From contig SFWF01000036.1 in assembly GCA_004560045.1 (NCBI GenBank), forward strand, positions 1 through 19,810: DNA of 19,810 bases, in the 5' to 3' direction. Of this stretch, positions 5,891 through 14,105 are shown in pieces. Made by a program: the position numbers and the translations under genes. Under the pieces are notes generated by a model. That model had not been told where the DNA came from. It made no database searches and worked only from the letters and a program-made list of their open reading frames with translations. The stretch comes from a bacterium (GTDB lineage Bacteria; Bacillota; Clostridia; Oscillospirales; Acutalibacteraceae). Position 1 is the first letter of the stretch. Each line of letters begins with the position of its first letter.

Positions 5891-7246
5891 ATGAAGATAG
5901 TTATTGTAGGAGCCGGTAAGGTTGGAACCAACCTTGTTAAGCTTCTTGCCGACGAAGATCACAGCATTACGGTCATCGAGCTTGAGCGAAAACTCACCGA
6001 GTCGATTGTCGAGGACTACGACGTTATAGGCTACTGCGGAAACGGCGCCGCCTTCCACGTTCATGAGGAGGCAGGGGTCGACCGCTGTGACCTGTTTATT
6101 GCGGTTACGGGAAGCGACGAGCTTAATATTATGAGCTGTATGGTGGCGAGCAAGATCGGCGCTAAGAAAACCGTCGCAAGGGTACGCAATACCGACTATT
6201 CCGAGCACCTTCTCTTTATGCAGAACAAGCTCGGTATCGACCTGCTTTTAAACCCCGAATTCGAGACGGCGGCCGATATTGCCCGAACAATAGAATTCCC
6301 CGCCGCAACCAAGATCGAGACCTTCGCAAAGGGCCGAATCGACCTTGCCGAAATAACCGTTCCCGAGGGAAGCCCTCTCGACGGAATTATGCTTAGAGAT
6401 ATAAGAAAGACCCTTTCGGCGGCTATGCTTATCTGTGCCGTTCAGAGGGAGGACGAGGTGATTATCCCCGCAGGAAATTTCGTCCTTCAGGCGGGCGATA
6501 AAATTCACTTTACCGCTTCAAGACGAGAGCTTCCCCGTATCTTTAAATCGATAAAAATGGACAAGAAGAAGATCCGCTCGGTTCTTATAATCGGAGGAAG
6601 CCGTACCGCCTACTACCTTGCGAAGCATCTTTTAAAATCGGGAATAAAGGTAAAAATAATCGAGTCCGACCGCGACCGTGCCGCCGAGCTTGAGGCAGGA
6701 CTTAACGACTGCTCGATCATCTGGGGCGACGGAACCGATCCCGACCTGCTCAGAGAAGAACGGCTTGAGCATTTCGATGCCGCCGTTGCCCTTACCCAGA
6801 TCGACGAGGAAAATATAATCTTCTGTATGCACGCCGCAAAGCAGGGGGTTAAAAAAACCGCCTGTAAGGTAAACCGCGATCCCCTTGCGAAAATGGTGGA
6901 GGGCCTTCTTCCCGACTGTAGCGTGGTCTGTCCCAAGCAGAGCACCGCCGACGTAATTCTTCGCTATATCCGCGCCGTTACCGATACCTCGGGAAGCATT
7001 ATAACCCTTTATAAAATTCTTGGCGGAGGCGCCGAGGCGGCGGAGTTTCTTGCTACCGACGACTGTCCCCTTATCGGCAAGACCTTAAAGGAGATAAGCC
7101 TTAAAAAGAATATTCTTATCGCCTGCGTAAGCCGCGGACGTCAGGTAATCATTCCCGACGGTAATACCGAAATTCTTCAGGGCGACAGCGTAATCGTCAT
7201 TACCGCAGGTCACCGCGTCGACAGTCTCGGCGATATTTTGGAGTAA
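5891..7246 (+). CDS. trkA: Trk potassium transporter peripheral subunit TrkA
   Basis: A 451-residue cytosolic regulator with two RCK repeats, the usual full-length TrkA layout. The first NAD-binding motif is GAGKVG at residues 7-12, within a Rossmann strand starting at residue 3. The second repeat begins VLIIGGS at about residue 231. Each Rossmann half is followed by a TrkA_C-type beta domain (near 135-220, with PEGSPLDGIMLRDI, and near 370-451). TrkA binds nucleotides and gates the TrkH channel on the membrane. The second repeat has GGS rather than GxGxxG, a common degeneration. AGAGGTGA precedes the ATG. The gene ends three bases before trkH, so they are one transcript from the promoter at 5830-5858 to the terminator at 8711-8747. 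Confidence 0.95.
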   Translation: MKIVIVGAGKVGTNLVKLLADEDHSITVIELERKLTESIVEDYDVIGYCGNGAAFHVHEEAGVDRCDLFIAVTGSDELNIMSCMVASKIGAKKTVARVRNTDYSEHLLFMQNKLGIDLLLNPEFETAADIARTIEFPAATKIETFAKGRIDLAEITVPEGSPLDGIMLRDIRKTLSAAMLICAVQREDEVIIPAGNFVLQAGDKIHFTASRRELPRIFKSIKMDKKKIRSVLIIGGSRTAYYLAKHLLKSGIKVKIIESDRDRAAELEAGLNDCSIIWGDGTDPDLLREERLEHFDAAVALTQIDEENIIFCMHAAKQGVKKTACKVNRDPLAKMVEGLLPDCSVVCPKQSTADVILRYIRAVTDTSGSIITLYKILGGGAEAAEFLATDDCPLIGKTLKEISLKKNILIACVSRGRQVIIPDGNTEILQGDSVIVITAGHRVDSLGDILE

Positions 7247-7249
7247 AAT

Positions 7250-8701
7250 ATGAACTACAGAATGGTTTTTTACGTTTTGGGTCGTCTTATGGCGGCTATA
7301 GGCGCGCTGATGGCCCTTCCGACGGTTTGTGCCATATTCTACCGAGAAAGCGTACTGCCCTTTATAATACCTATGGCGGTCGCTTTTCTTTTCGGAATTC
7401 TTCTTTCCTTTAAAAAGCCGAAAAACAACCGATTTTTAGCCCGCGACGGCTTTGTCGGCGTCGGACTTTCCTGGATAACGGTATCCCTTATCGGCTGTCT
7501 GCCATACATAATAAGCGGCGCTATTCCAAGCTTCGCCGACGCTTTTTTCGAGACGGTATCGGGCTTTACAACAACGGGTGCTTCGGTAATAGCCGACATC
7601 GAGGCCCAGGCAAAGAGTATTCTTTTCTGGCGCTGCTTTACACACTGGATAGGCGGTATGGGAGTTCTCGTCTTTATTCTCGCCATTCTCCCCCGCTCGG
7701 ACATAAAGAATTCCAACCTTATGCACCTTATGAAGGCCGAGGTACCGGGACCTACGGTAGGAAAGCTTGTTTCGAAGATCGCAGACACCGCTCGGGTTCT
7801 TTACGGAATTTATATTGCTCTTACCCTGCTTGAATTTTTGTTCCTCGTCTTTGGCGAGATGGACGTATTCGAGGCTATTACTCATTCCTTCTCGACGGCG
7901 GGAACGGGAGGCTTCGGGGTCAAAAACGACTCTTTGGCCTCCTATTCGGCCTACAGTCAATATGTCGTAGCCGTATTTATGCTCCTTTTCGGAACGAACC
8001 TTAACATTTTCTTCCTTATAATTACGGGTCATTTCATAAGAGCCGTTAAAAGTGAGGAGCTGAGGTGGTATTTCTGTATCGTTACCGCCGCCGTCGCAGG
8101 AATATTTATTTCGGTCGGACTTCAGACCGCCTTTACCGAGGGTGCCTTCCGTCACAGCTTTTTCCAGGTTGCCTCAATAATCTCCACGACGGGCTTTTAC
8201 TCGGCGGATTTCGAGCTTTGGCCCGTTATTACCCACGTTATAATTCTTATCCTTATGTTCTGCGGCGGCTGTGCAGGCTCGACGGCAGGAGGAATTAAAA
8301 TCTCCCGTATAATGCTTCTGCTTAAAAACGGCAAGCGGGAGGTAAGGTACATCGCCCACCCGAGGGCCATGATCTCGGTAAAGCTGGAGGGAAAGACTGT
8401 CGACCACGATACGATCAGGGGAACGACCTCTTATATAATCGTTTTCATAGCACTTTTGGTCTCCTCCGTGCTTGCGGTAATAGCCATTGAGGGCTGTGAC
8501 CTGATAACCGGATTCACCTCGGTATCCACCTGCCTTAATAACGTAGGTCCCGGACTCGGCGAGGTCGGCCCTACCGACTCCTTCGGCACCCTCGCTAACC
8601 CAACCAAGCTTATACTCTGCTTTGATATGCTTGCGGGACGACTTGAGCTTTTCCCAATGCTTATGCTCTTCTCCCCCTCCGCCTGGAAGCATCATTCATA
8701 A
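7250..8701 (+). CDS. trkH: Trk potassium uptake channel subunit TrkH
   Basis: A 483-residue polytopic membrane protein of the TrkH/KtrB superfamily, which moves K+ into the cell. The four pore loops can all be found: SGFTTTGAS at 104-112, STAGTGGFG at 215-223, ISTTGFYSADF from 311, and STCLNNVGPGLG from 426. Each carries the central filter glycine. FWRCFTHWIGGMG after the first pore, the GGCAGSTAGGIK stretch and the ending AGRLELFPML are family hallmarks. It begins three bases after trkA; its SD is weak (TTTGGAG within the trkA end), in line with coupled translation. Length and motifs indicate an intact gene. TrkH with a two-RCK TrkA is more likely than a KtrB/KtrA pair. Confidence 0.95.
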   Translation: MNYRMVFYVLGRLMAAIGALMALPTVCAIFYRESVLPFIIPMAVAFLFGILLSFKKPKNNRFLARDGFVGVGLSWITVSLIGCLPYIISGAIPSFADAFFETVSGFTTTGASVIADIEAQAKSILFWRCFTHWIGGMGVLVFILAILPRSDIKNSNLMHLMKAEVPGPTVGKLVSKIADTARVLYGIYIALTLLEFLFLVFGEMDVFEAITHSFSTAGTGGFGVKNDSLASYSAYSQYVVAVFMLLFGTNLNIFFLIITGHFIRAVKSEELRWYFCIVTAAVAGIFISVGLQTAFTEGAFRHSFFQVASIISTTGFYSADFELWPVITHVIILILMFCGGCAGSTAGGIKISRIMLLLKNGKREVRYIAHPRAMISVKLEGKTVDHDTIRGTTSYIIVFIALLVSSVLAVIAIEGCDLITGFTSVSTCLNNVGPGLGEVGPTDSFGTLANPTKLILCFDMLAGRLELFPMLMLFSPSAWKHHS

Positions 8702-8704
8702 CAT

Positions 8705-8747
8705 AAAAAACCCGCTCTTACAGTAAAATGTAAGGGCGGGTTTTTTT
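8705..8747 (+). terminator. Terminator of the trkA-trkH operon
   Basis: A 12-bp stem, 8711-8722 with 8729-8740, including one G:U-type pair, around the loop gtaaaa. Seven T follow (8741-8747) and A bases precede it, so A:T pairs extend the stem. It starts ten bases after the trkH stop codon. Confidence 0.92.
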
Positions 8748-8776
8748 AGGGAAGAGGGAAATGGGAAATGGGAAAG

Positions 8777-8850
8777 GTTAGGGACGAGGGGATTTCCCGT
8801 AAGAGAGATATAAATTTGTTTCCCCTCCTCCCTTTTCCCTTGTCCGTAAC
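8777..8850. repeat. Dispersed G-rich repeat, copies 2 and 3 in inverted arrangement
   Basis: 8777-8790 is gttagggacgaggg, identical to the minus strand of 47-60 and likewise preceded by gggaaa-type runs (8751-8776). 8837-8850 is an inverted copy with two differences. The two face each other across about 46 bases, and the flanking purine-rich (8748-8791) and pyrimidine-rich (8818-8840) stretches are partly complementary. No ORF is visible here. This and the stem at 8866-8880 fill most of the 206-base gap between trkH and the next gene. Confidence 0.5.
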
Positions 8851-8865
8851 ACACAAGGCTAAATC

Positions 8866-8880
8866 TCCGCCAAAGGCGGA
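8866..8880. repeat. Solitary short hairpin
   Basis: tccgcc (8866-8871), loop aaa, ggcgga (8875-8880). It is flanked by aaatc and ata, like the rungs of the ladder at 5656-5754, and lies 27 bases before the next start codon, in what should be that gene's leader. Confidence 0.4.
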
Positions 8881-8907
8881 ATATGAAAATGTAAAGGGGG
8901 AGAAGCC

Positions 8908-10023
8908 ATGGAAACTTTTCGGTCGAAACGGGCCTTTATTATGACGGCCTCCTCGGCGGCGGTGGGGCTCGGAAACATATTCCGCTTCCCTGCCCTTGCG
9001 GCGAGATACGGGATCTCGTTTATTGTGTTTTATACCGTCGCTCTTCTGACGGTAGGGCTTCCCCTCCTTTACGCGGAGCTTTGCTTCGGGCAAAGCAGAG
9101 GGCCGTCGGATTTCGGCAGTAGGGTCGCAAGGGCCCTTTGCGGTATTAACTGTACCGCCGTGCTATGCTGTTATACCGTCTTTTTCGCACTGGTTTTAAA
9201 GGGTGCGGCGACCGCTCTTTTTTCGGGGATCGCCGACTGCGCTTTTCTTCTTTTTGCGGCAGTTCTTGCCGTAGTCTGCTTCGGGTCGGCCGAAAAGCTT
9301 TCAAAAATTTCGGAAATCGGAATTATTTTTTCGGTTTCGGTAATGCTCGTCATTTCCGCTATCGGCCTTATAAAAAATCCTTTTTCCACAGCGGTACTCC
9401 TTTACCCCTCGGGAAGACCCTTTTCGGTGGATTTTTTCGCGGCGGTCTTCGGGCAGGTCTTTTTTAGCCTATCCCTTGCGGTAGGGGTAATGACGGCCTA
9501 CGGCTCTATGCTTAAGAGGGGGACGCCTCTTTTAAAAAGCGCCCTTGCGGTATGCCTCGCCGACTTCGGCATTTCGGTAGTTTCTACCCTGGTTTATCTC
9601 TGCCTCGGGGGAAGAGAGGGGACCACTCCCGACAGTCTTGCGGCATACCCCCTCCTTTTTTCGTCCTTCTTCGGGGAAAGGGTCGGACGAGGGGTAACCC
9701 TTTTCTTCTTTTTGGGGCTTGCCTTTCTTTGCCTTGGCTCGGTCATAGCTTATATTAAGGCAATTGCGGTCCATAGCAAAAATCAGACCAAGGCGGCCGT
9801 CTTTTTTGCGTCGGTCTCGACGGCGGTGGGCATACTTTTAATATCCGATCGCTATGAAAGGCTGATCTATTTTGACCAAAGCCTTCTGCCCCTTATCGGC
9901 CTTTTCGCAGGGGCGACCGAAGCGATTTTTCTTTCCTTTAAGGTCGAAAAATTTAAGCCTCTCCTCCGCTTTTTTATTCCTTCAGTGCTGTTCTTTCTTC
10001 TTTTGAGAAAAATATTTATATAG
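8908..10023 (+). CDS. Compact neurotransmitter:sodium symporter (NSS/SNF) family transporter
   Basis: A 371-residue membrane protein with about eleven predicted membrane segments. The NSS family (LeuT, MhsT, TnaT) is recognised by AVGLGNIFRFP in TM1, GLPLLYAELCFGQ in TM2 and GQVFFSLSLAVG in TM6 (about 181-192). Members import amino acids or related compounds with Na+. It is clearly shorter than the usual 430-510 residues, mainly because the stretch between TM2 and TM6 is reduced. The usual NGGGAF after TM1 reads RYGISF, and in TM8 the Na2-site region usually written AGLTSS reads LCLGSV, losing one hydroxyl. Glycine codon GGG is much more frequent than in trkA, so expression or origin may differ. 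GGGGGAG precedes ATG. Transport is likely; substrate and ion coupling are uncertain. Confidence 0.8.
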   Translation: METFRSKRAFIMTASSAAVGLGNIFRFPALAARYGISFIVFYTVALLTVGLPLLYAELCFGQSRGPSDFGSRVARALCGINCTAVLCCYTVFFALVLKGAATALFSGIADCAFLLFAAVLAVVCFGSAEKLSKISEIGIIFSVSVMLVISAIGLIKNPFSTAVLLYPSGRPFSVDFFAAVFGQVFFSLSLAVGVMTAYGSMLKRGTPLLKSALAVCLADFGISVVSTLVYLCLGGREGTTPDSLAAYPLLFSSFFGERVGRGVTLFFFLGLAFLCLGSVIAYIKAIAVHSKNQTKAAVFFASVSTAVGILLISDRYERLIYFDQSLLPLIGLFAGATEAIFLSFKVEKFKPLLRFFIPSVLFFLLLRKIFI

Positions 10024-10027
10024 ATAC

Positions 10028-10056
10028 TTGAAAAAATTTAAGATATGTCGTAAAAT
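10028..10056 (+). promoter_or_regulatory. Promoter of the cytidylate-kinase-like gene
   Basis: TTGAAA (10028-10033), 17 bases, TAAAAT (10051-10056). It starts just after the stop codon of the transporter gene, so the next two genes can be transcribed separately from it. The leader to the ATG at 10098 would be about 35 bases. Confidence 0.75.
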
Positions 10057-10097
10057 TAGTAAAAGGCATTTATTAAATAAAAATGCGGAGGCGCATT

Positions 10098-10718
10098 ATG
10101 GGTAAAAATTTCGTTATAACTATCGCAAGAGGCTTTGGAAGCGGCGGCAAGGAAATTGCGACAAACGTCGCTAAAAAGCTTGGAATAAACTGCTACGAGC
10201 ATGCTATTTTAACCTTAGCTTCACAGATGAGCGGCCTTGACCGCGCTCATTTTGCCGAGGCCGACGAAAAGCTTTTAAAGCCCTCCTTTTTACATTCTAT
10301 TAAGGAGAGCCTGAGCGTTTCTCCCGAGGCGCATTTCGTCTCCAACGACGAGCTTTTCTCCTACGAGGCTCAGATAATAAGGGCCCTCGCCACCAACGAA
10401 TCCTGCGTTATCGTCGGAAAGGCCGCCGACCACGTTTTAAAGGATTACGACAACGTTTTCAGCTTTTATATCGAGGCTCCCCGCGCCTACTGCCTTAAAA
10501 ACGTTATGGAAAAAATGGAGGTCACCGAGGAGGAGGCCAACGACCTTATCACGAAGACCGACAAATATCGCGCCGATTTCTACAAGTACGTAACCGGCGG
10601 AAATTATTGGACAAACCCCGTTAATTTCGACCTCACCCTTAACAGCGAAAGGGTCGGAAAGGACGGCTGTGTCGAGATGATAGCCGCCTACGTTGATATG
10701 AAGCTGAGGGAGAAATAA
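10098..10718 (+). CDS. Cytidylate-kinase-like family protein
   Basis: A 206-residue protein of the cytidylate-kinase-like family (Cytidylate_kin2 type), a P-loop nucleoside monophosphate kinase fold. It starts MGKNFVITIARGFGSGGKEI; the loop GFGSGGK is the ATP-binding P-loop in the form usual for this family. Later landmarks are AQIIRALATNESCVIVGKAADHVL and the helical lid EVTEEEANDLITKTDKYRADFYKYVTG. Family members are common in Clostridia, mostly untested; they are not the essential Cmk. I chose ATG at 10098 because GGAGG (10087-10091) lies six bases before it; an ATG at 10083 precedes that site and would add MRRRI. One base separates its stop codon from the next gene, a single-span membrane protein, so they are co-translated. 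Confidence 0.85.
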   Translation: MGKNFVITIARGFGSGGKEIATNVAKKLGINCYEHAILTLASQMSGLDRAHFAEADEKLLKPSFLHSIKESLSVSPEAHFVSNDELFSYEAQIIRALATNESCVIVGKAADHVLKDYDNVFSFYIEAPRAYCLKNVMEKMEVTEEEANDLITKTDKYRADFYKYVTGGNYWTNPVNFDLTLNSERVGKDGCVEMIAAYVDMKLREK

Positions 10719-10719
10719 A

Positions 10720-10986
10720 ATGCCCGAGGGTGTAGTAAATTTTTTAACCTTTATCGCTATGTGGATCGGCCTTATGGCCCTTATCGGAGTGGCCCTTGCG
10801 GTTACCCGTCTTTTCCGAAAAAAAGACGAGGAGACCACCGTCGACCCCAAGGAATACGCCGAAAAAATGGAGGCTGAGCTTAACGAGGCCACACCCGAAA
10901 AGCCTATAAAAAAGGGCTGGCGAAATCCCTTTGTCCTCTCGGCCGACGAAATAGAAGAAACCAAAAAAAGCACCGAAGACCAATGA
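10720..10986 (+). CDS. Small single-span membrane protein, unknown function
   Basis: I do not recognise a family. The 88-residue product has a hydrophobic segment at about 6-29 (VNFLTFIAMWIGLMALIGVALAVT), then Arg/Lys residues (RLFRKK) that by the positive-inside rule place the C-terminal 55 residues in the cytoplasm. That tail is charged, rich in Glu and Lys, and probably disordered, with a GWRNPFVLSADEIEETKK end. AGGGAG at the end of the preceding gene serves its ATG, and the spacing is one base. The tight coupling to the cytidylate-kinase-like gene suggests that it may anchor or regulate that protein at the membrane; this is inference from position only. A bidirectional terminator follows. 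Confidence 0.75.
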   Translation: MPEGVVNFLTFIAMWIGLMALIGVALAVTRLFRKKDEETTVDPKEYAEKMEAELNEATPEKPIKKGWRNPFVLSADEIEETKKSTEDQ

Positions 10987-10997
10987 ACACGCAAAAT

Positions 10998-11029
10998 AAA
11001 AGCAGATATGTCTAAACATATCTGCTTTT
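10998..11029. terminator. Bidirectional terminator between convergent genes
   Basis: A perfect 13-bp stem, 10998-11010 with 11017-11029, loop tctaaa. Its ends are AAAA on the left and TTTT on the right, so each strand has a T run after the stem. It lies between the plus-strand small membrane protein (stop 10986) and the minus-strand GH16 gene (stop 11058) and probably ends both transcripts. Confidence 0.9.
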
Positions 11030-11057
11030 CTATTTCTGTGAGCAAGGCGAGGTCTTA

Positions 11058-11960
11058 TTATTTTTCTGCCTCTTCGGCGGCCTTTTTGGCGGCAAGCGCC
11101 TCGTCGATCTCGGGCTTAAGCTTAATTTCTTCCTTTTCGGGATTCTGATAAAGTCTCATCCAGTCGATATAGTAATCGATCGGGAGCTCGTCGTCGGCGG
11201 TAATACGGCTTCCGTCGGGAGCCCAGCCGCTCTTTTCGGTAAATATCTCGTCGTTTACGATAATAAACTGAAAATCGTGGAAGCCCGAGGTTCCGTCGAT
11301 AACCTCGTAGCCGAAGTTTCCGTTAACGGGATCGATCGGGAATTTTGCGAACTCCTCGCCGTCGACGTAGAAGGTCATAAACTCGGGATCCCATTCGTAG
11401 CCGTAAACGTGATATTCGTCGTTAAGGTTTTCAAATTTTTCGAAGGTGTGGGCGCGCTTAAGGCTTCCTTCTCCGCCGGGAAGCATACAGTGCTTGCCCA
11501 TTCCCCACTTATGGAGGTTGGCAACGGCGTTTCTATCGGAGGAGAAGACCTCGAAAATATCGGTCTCACACATCCAGGGCGTTTTCTGAAAAACGGTCGA
11601 GGACTGAGTCCAGAAGGAGGGCCATGCGCCGTGACGGAAGGGTATCTTGGCTCTCATTTCAAGGTAGCCGTACTTCCAGTTCATCGTATACTTGGTGGTA
11701 AAGCCTTCCGAAAGGGTGAAGGGCTTTTCGGGGTCGTCGGTGCGGTGAGCCTGCATATGAACCTGACCGTTTTCGATTCTGCAGTTTTCCTTGCAGTTAT
11801 CGTAAATTCGGTCTACTCCGCCCATAGTGCGCCAGAAGATCCATTTATCGGTATCGATCTCGTCCTTGTCGAATTCGTCGTGCCAAACGAGAACGCGTCC
11901 CTTTTTAACATACTCTATGCCGTATTTTACGGCATCTTTTCTCATTTCTTCGTTAAACAT
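11058..11960 (-). CDS. GH16-family glycoside hydrolase, no signal peptide
   Basis: A 300-residue beta-jelly-roll glycosidase. The GH16 active-site motif E-x-D-x-x-E is present as ETDIFE: E132 nucleophile, D134, E137 acid/base. Flanking family features are LVWHDEFD near 24-31, YGYLEMRAKIPFRHGAWPSFW near 97-117, and the closing strand YYIDWMRLYQ near 264-273. GH16 enzymes cut beta-1,3 or beta-1,4 glucans and galactans (laminarin, lichenan, agar, carrageenan); the exact subfamily cannot be told. There is no signal peptide, whereas most GH16 enzymes are secreted, and the last 20 residues form a Glu/Lys/Ala-rich helix. It has its own promoter (12005-12033) with a modest ribosome binding site, and ends at the bidirectional terminator 10998-11029. 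Confidence 0.88.
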   Translation of the reverse strand: MFNEEMRKDAVKYGIEYVKKGRVLVWHDEFDKDEIDTDKWIFWRTMGGVDRIYDNCKENCRIENGQVHMQAHRTDDPEKPFTLSEGFTTKYTMNWKYGYLEMRAKIPFRHGAWPSFWTQSSTVFQKTPWMCETDIFEVFSSDRNAVANLHKWGMGKHCMLPGGEGSLKRAHTFEKFENLNDEYHVYGYEWDPEFMTFYVDGEEFAKFPIDPVNGNFGYEVIDGTSGFHDFQFIIVNDEIFTEKSGWAPDGSRITADDELPIDYYIDWMRLYQNPEKEEIKLKPEIDEALAAKKAAEEAEK

Positions 11961-12004
11961 CCGTCTAACCTGCCTTTATTAAGATTAGAGTCGCCTCCAA
12001 GTGA

Positions 12005-12033
12005 ATACTATCATAGTTGTTCGGCTTTTTCAA
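12005..12033 (-). promoter_or_regulatory. Promoter of the GH16 gene
   Basis: Minus strand: TTGAAA (12028-12033), 17 bases, TAGTAT (12005-12010) with TG one base before it, giving an extended -10. The leader to the ATG at 11960 is about 38 bases. No clear operator palindrome is seen beside it. Confidence 0.65.
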
Positions 12034-12098
12034 GGGCTTTTTCTTCTTTTTTCATAAAAAGTTAGCGAATGAAAATAATACCGCAGAAATAAACCGTT

Positions 12099-13994
12099 TT
12101 AAATTAGTCCTAAAACCGTCTCGGTCCAGGCGGCGGGGTCCTCGATATCGAGTCCCGCAATAAGCAGAGCCTGACCGTAGAGCAGCTCGGACAGAGCCTT
12201 TGCGCGGTCCTTATCACTATCAAAGGCGGCTTTCAGCTTTTCGAAAACGGGATGAGCGGCGTTAAGCTCCAAAACGCGCTGAGCCTTGGGCTTCTGCGCC
12301 TCGTCTCCCGGCATCTGTGCGAAATATTTTTCCATTTCCAAGGTTACGGGACCGCTGGTAGAAAGGCAGACGGGGTGGGTCTTAAGCTTTTTGGAGACAG
12401 TAACCTCGAAGACCTTACCTGAAAGGGCTTCCTTTACAAACTCTAAAAGCTCCTTGTTTTCCTTTTCGGCGGTCTCGGCCTTTTCCTCGTCGCTCTTATC
12501 TAAAAGGTCGGCACCCTCGGAATTTATCGAGCAGAAGTCCTTGTCGCCCTCGGAACGGAGGGTCTGCATAACGAACTCGTCGACCTCGTCGGTCAGCATA
12601 AGCATATCGTAGCCCTTGTCGCGCACCAGCTCGACCTGAGGAAGTCCGCCGATCATCGAAAGGCTGTCGCCGCAGGCATAGTAGATATGCTTCTGATCTT
12701 CACCCATAGCGGCGATATACTCGGCAATGCTGATATATTTATCCTCCTTAAGGCTACGGAAGATAAGGAGGTCCTTAAGCTTATCCTTGTTTACGCCGAA
12801 GTCGGAAACAACGCCGTATTTAAGCTGAAGCCCGAAGGCAGCAAAGAATTTTTCGTATTTTTCCCTGTCGGCAGACATAAGCTTTTTAAGCTCGGATTTT
12901 ATCTTTTTCTCGATTCCGTTTGCGATAGTCTTTAGCTGATGGGTCTGCTGAAGCATCTCGCGGGAGATGTTAAGGGAGAGGTCCTCGCTGTCGACGACAC
13001 CCTTAACAAAACGGAAATGATCGGGTAAAAGCTCCTCGCACCTATCGGTTATAAGAACCCCCGAGCTATAGAGCTTAAGGCCCTTTTCGAAGTCCTTGGT
13101 GTAGTAGTTGTAGGGGGTCTTTGCGGGAACGAAGAGAAGGGATTTATAGGCGACAAGACCCTCGGCATTGGTCTGAATGGCTAAGATCGGGTCCTCGAAA
13201 TCGTAGAAGGTGTCCTTATAAAATCCGTTCAGCTCCTCCTCGGTGACGTCGTTTTTGCTCTTTTGCCAAAGGGGGATGCGGCTGTTTACGGTTTCGGCCT
13301 CGGTATAAGAGACCTGCTTTTTGTCGTCGCCCTCGCCCTCTTCCCTATATTTCGTAACCTCCATAATAATGGGGTGACGGATATAATCGGAATAGGTCTT
13401 GATAAGGCTTTTAAGACGGTACTCGTCGCAGAATTCGCTGTATTTAACCTCTTCGGTATCCTCTTTAAGGTGCATTTCGATAACCGTACCCACGTCGGTC
13501 TTATCACACTCGGTAACGGTATAGCCGTCGATTCCGTCCGAGACCCATTTATAGCCCTGCTCCGATTTATATGAGCGGCTAAGTACGGTAACCTTATCGG
13601 CCACCATAAAGGCCGAATAAAAGCCAACGCCGAACTGACCGATGATGTTTGCGGCCTCGGTTTCCTCCTCGGCGGTCATATTTTCCTTAAAGGCAAGGGA
13701 GCCCGAACGGGCAATAGTGCCGAGGTTTTCCTCAAGCTCCTCCTTGGTCATACCGATACCGTTATCGGTTACGGTGATGGTTCTGTTCTCCTTGTTAAAA
13801 TCTACGCGGATGACGGGGTCGCTCACAGCAGAGCGGGCGGCCTCGTCGGTAAGGGCGAGATAGGTTAGCTTGTCTATCGCGTCGTTTGCGTTAGAAATAA
13901 GCTCGCGGAGGAATATCTCCTTGTTGGTGTAGATCGAGTTGATCATAAGGTCTAAAAGCCGTTTGCTTTCGGCCTTAAATTGCTTCTTTGCCAT
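12099..13994 (-). CDS. htpG: Molecular chaperone HtpG (bacterial Hsp90)
   Basis: A 631-residue cytosolic Hsp90, full length for bacterial HtpG. The N-terminal GHKL ATPase has ELISNANDAIDKL (E31 catalytic, N35 Mg-binding), DNGIGM (77-82), and the lid glycines GQFGVGFYSAFM (119-130). Middle-domain landmarks are RGVVDSEDLSLNISREMLQQ-type text (here KGVVDSEDLSLNISREMLQQ near 340-360) with the catalytic-loop Arg. The C-terminal dimerisation domain is complete. It helps mature client proteins under stress. AAAGGAG stands before the ATG. I see no complete CIRCE operator upstream, only a GAAGTGCTTAA resemblance to a half site. It lies between two glycan enzyme genes without evident functional link. 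The 111-base gap above it has only two weak 5-bp stems (14052-14064 and 14072-14086). Confidence 0.97.
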   Translation of the reverse strand: MAKKQFKAESKRLLDLMINSIYTNKEIFLRELISNANDAIDKLTYLALTDEAARSAVSDPVIRVDFNKENRTITVTDNGIGMTKEELEENLGTIARSGSLAFKENMTAEEETEAANIIGQFGVGFYSAFMVADKVTVLSRSYKSEQGYKWVSDGIDGYTVTECDKTDVGTVIEMHLKEDTEEVKYSEFCDEYRLKSLIKTYSDYIRHPIIMEVTKYREEGEGDDKKQVSYTEAETVNSRIPLWQKSKNDVTEEELNGFYKDTFYDFEDPILAIQTNAEGLVAYKSLLFVPAKTPYNYYTKDFEKGLKLYSSGVLITDRCEELLPDHFRFVKGVVDSEDLSLNISREMLQQTHQLKTIANGIEKKIKSELKKLMSADREKYEKFFAAFGLQLKYGVVSDFGVNKDKLKDLLIFRSLKEDKYISIAEYIAAMGEDQKHIYYACGDSLSMIGGLPQVELVRDKGYDMLMLTDEVDEFVMQTLRSEGDKDFCSINSEGADLLDKSDEEKAETAEKENKELLEFVKEALSGKVFEVTVSKKLKTHPVCLSTSGPVTLEMEKYFAQMPGDEAQKPKAQRVLELNAAHPVFEKLKAAFDSDKDRAKALSELLYGQALLIAGLDIEDPAAWTETVLGLI

Positions 13995-14105
13995 AAAATA
14001 ACTCCTTTCAAAATTACCTGTTTGTTTTTAGATCGCGAGGCCGGGTTGGTCTCGGTATAACCGAAGTGCTTAAGCCTTGTTGGCTTTCTCACCGACCGTT
14101 CCGTA

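Noticed and set aside
7436..8155. 239-codon minus-strand ORF antisense to trkH
   Set aside because: Highly charged, low-complexity product inside an unquestioned trkH gene.
10083..10097. Upstream ATG adding MRRRI to the cytidylate-kinase-like protein
   Set aside because: The only good ribosome binding site (GGAGG 10087-10091) lies after this ATG and serves the one at 10098.
11998..12054. 14-codon minus-strand ORF (MKKEEKALEKAEQL) between htpG and the GH16 gene
   Set aside because: It overlaps the GH16 promoter and has no ribosome binding site; A-rich spacer translated by chance.
11277..12065. 262-codon plus-strand ORF antisense to the GH16 gene
   Set aside because: Mirrors the well-supported GH16 gene and its promoter; no motif and no initiation signal.
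14064..14074. GAAGTGCTTAA upstream of htpG, resembling half of a CIRCE (HrcA) operator
   Set aside because: Only an imperfect half site; no matching inverted half at the 9-base distance that CIRCE requires.
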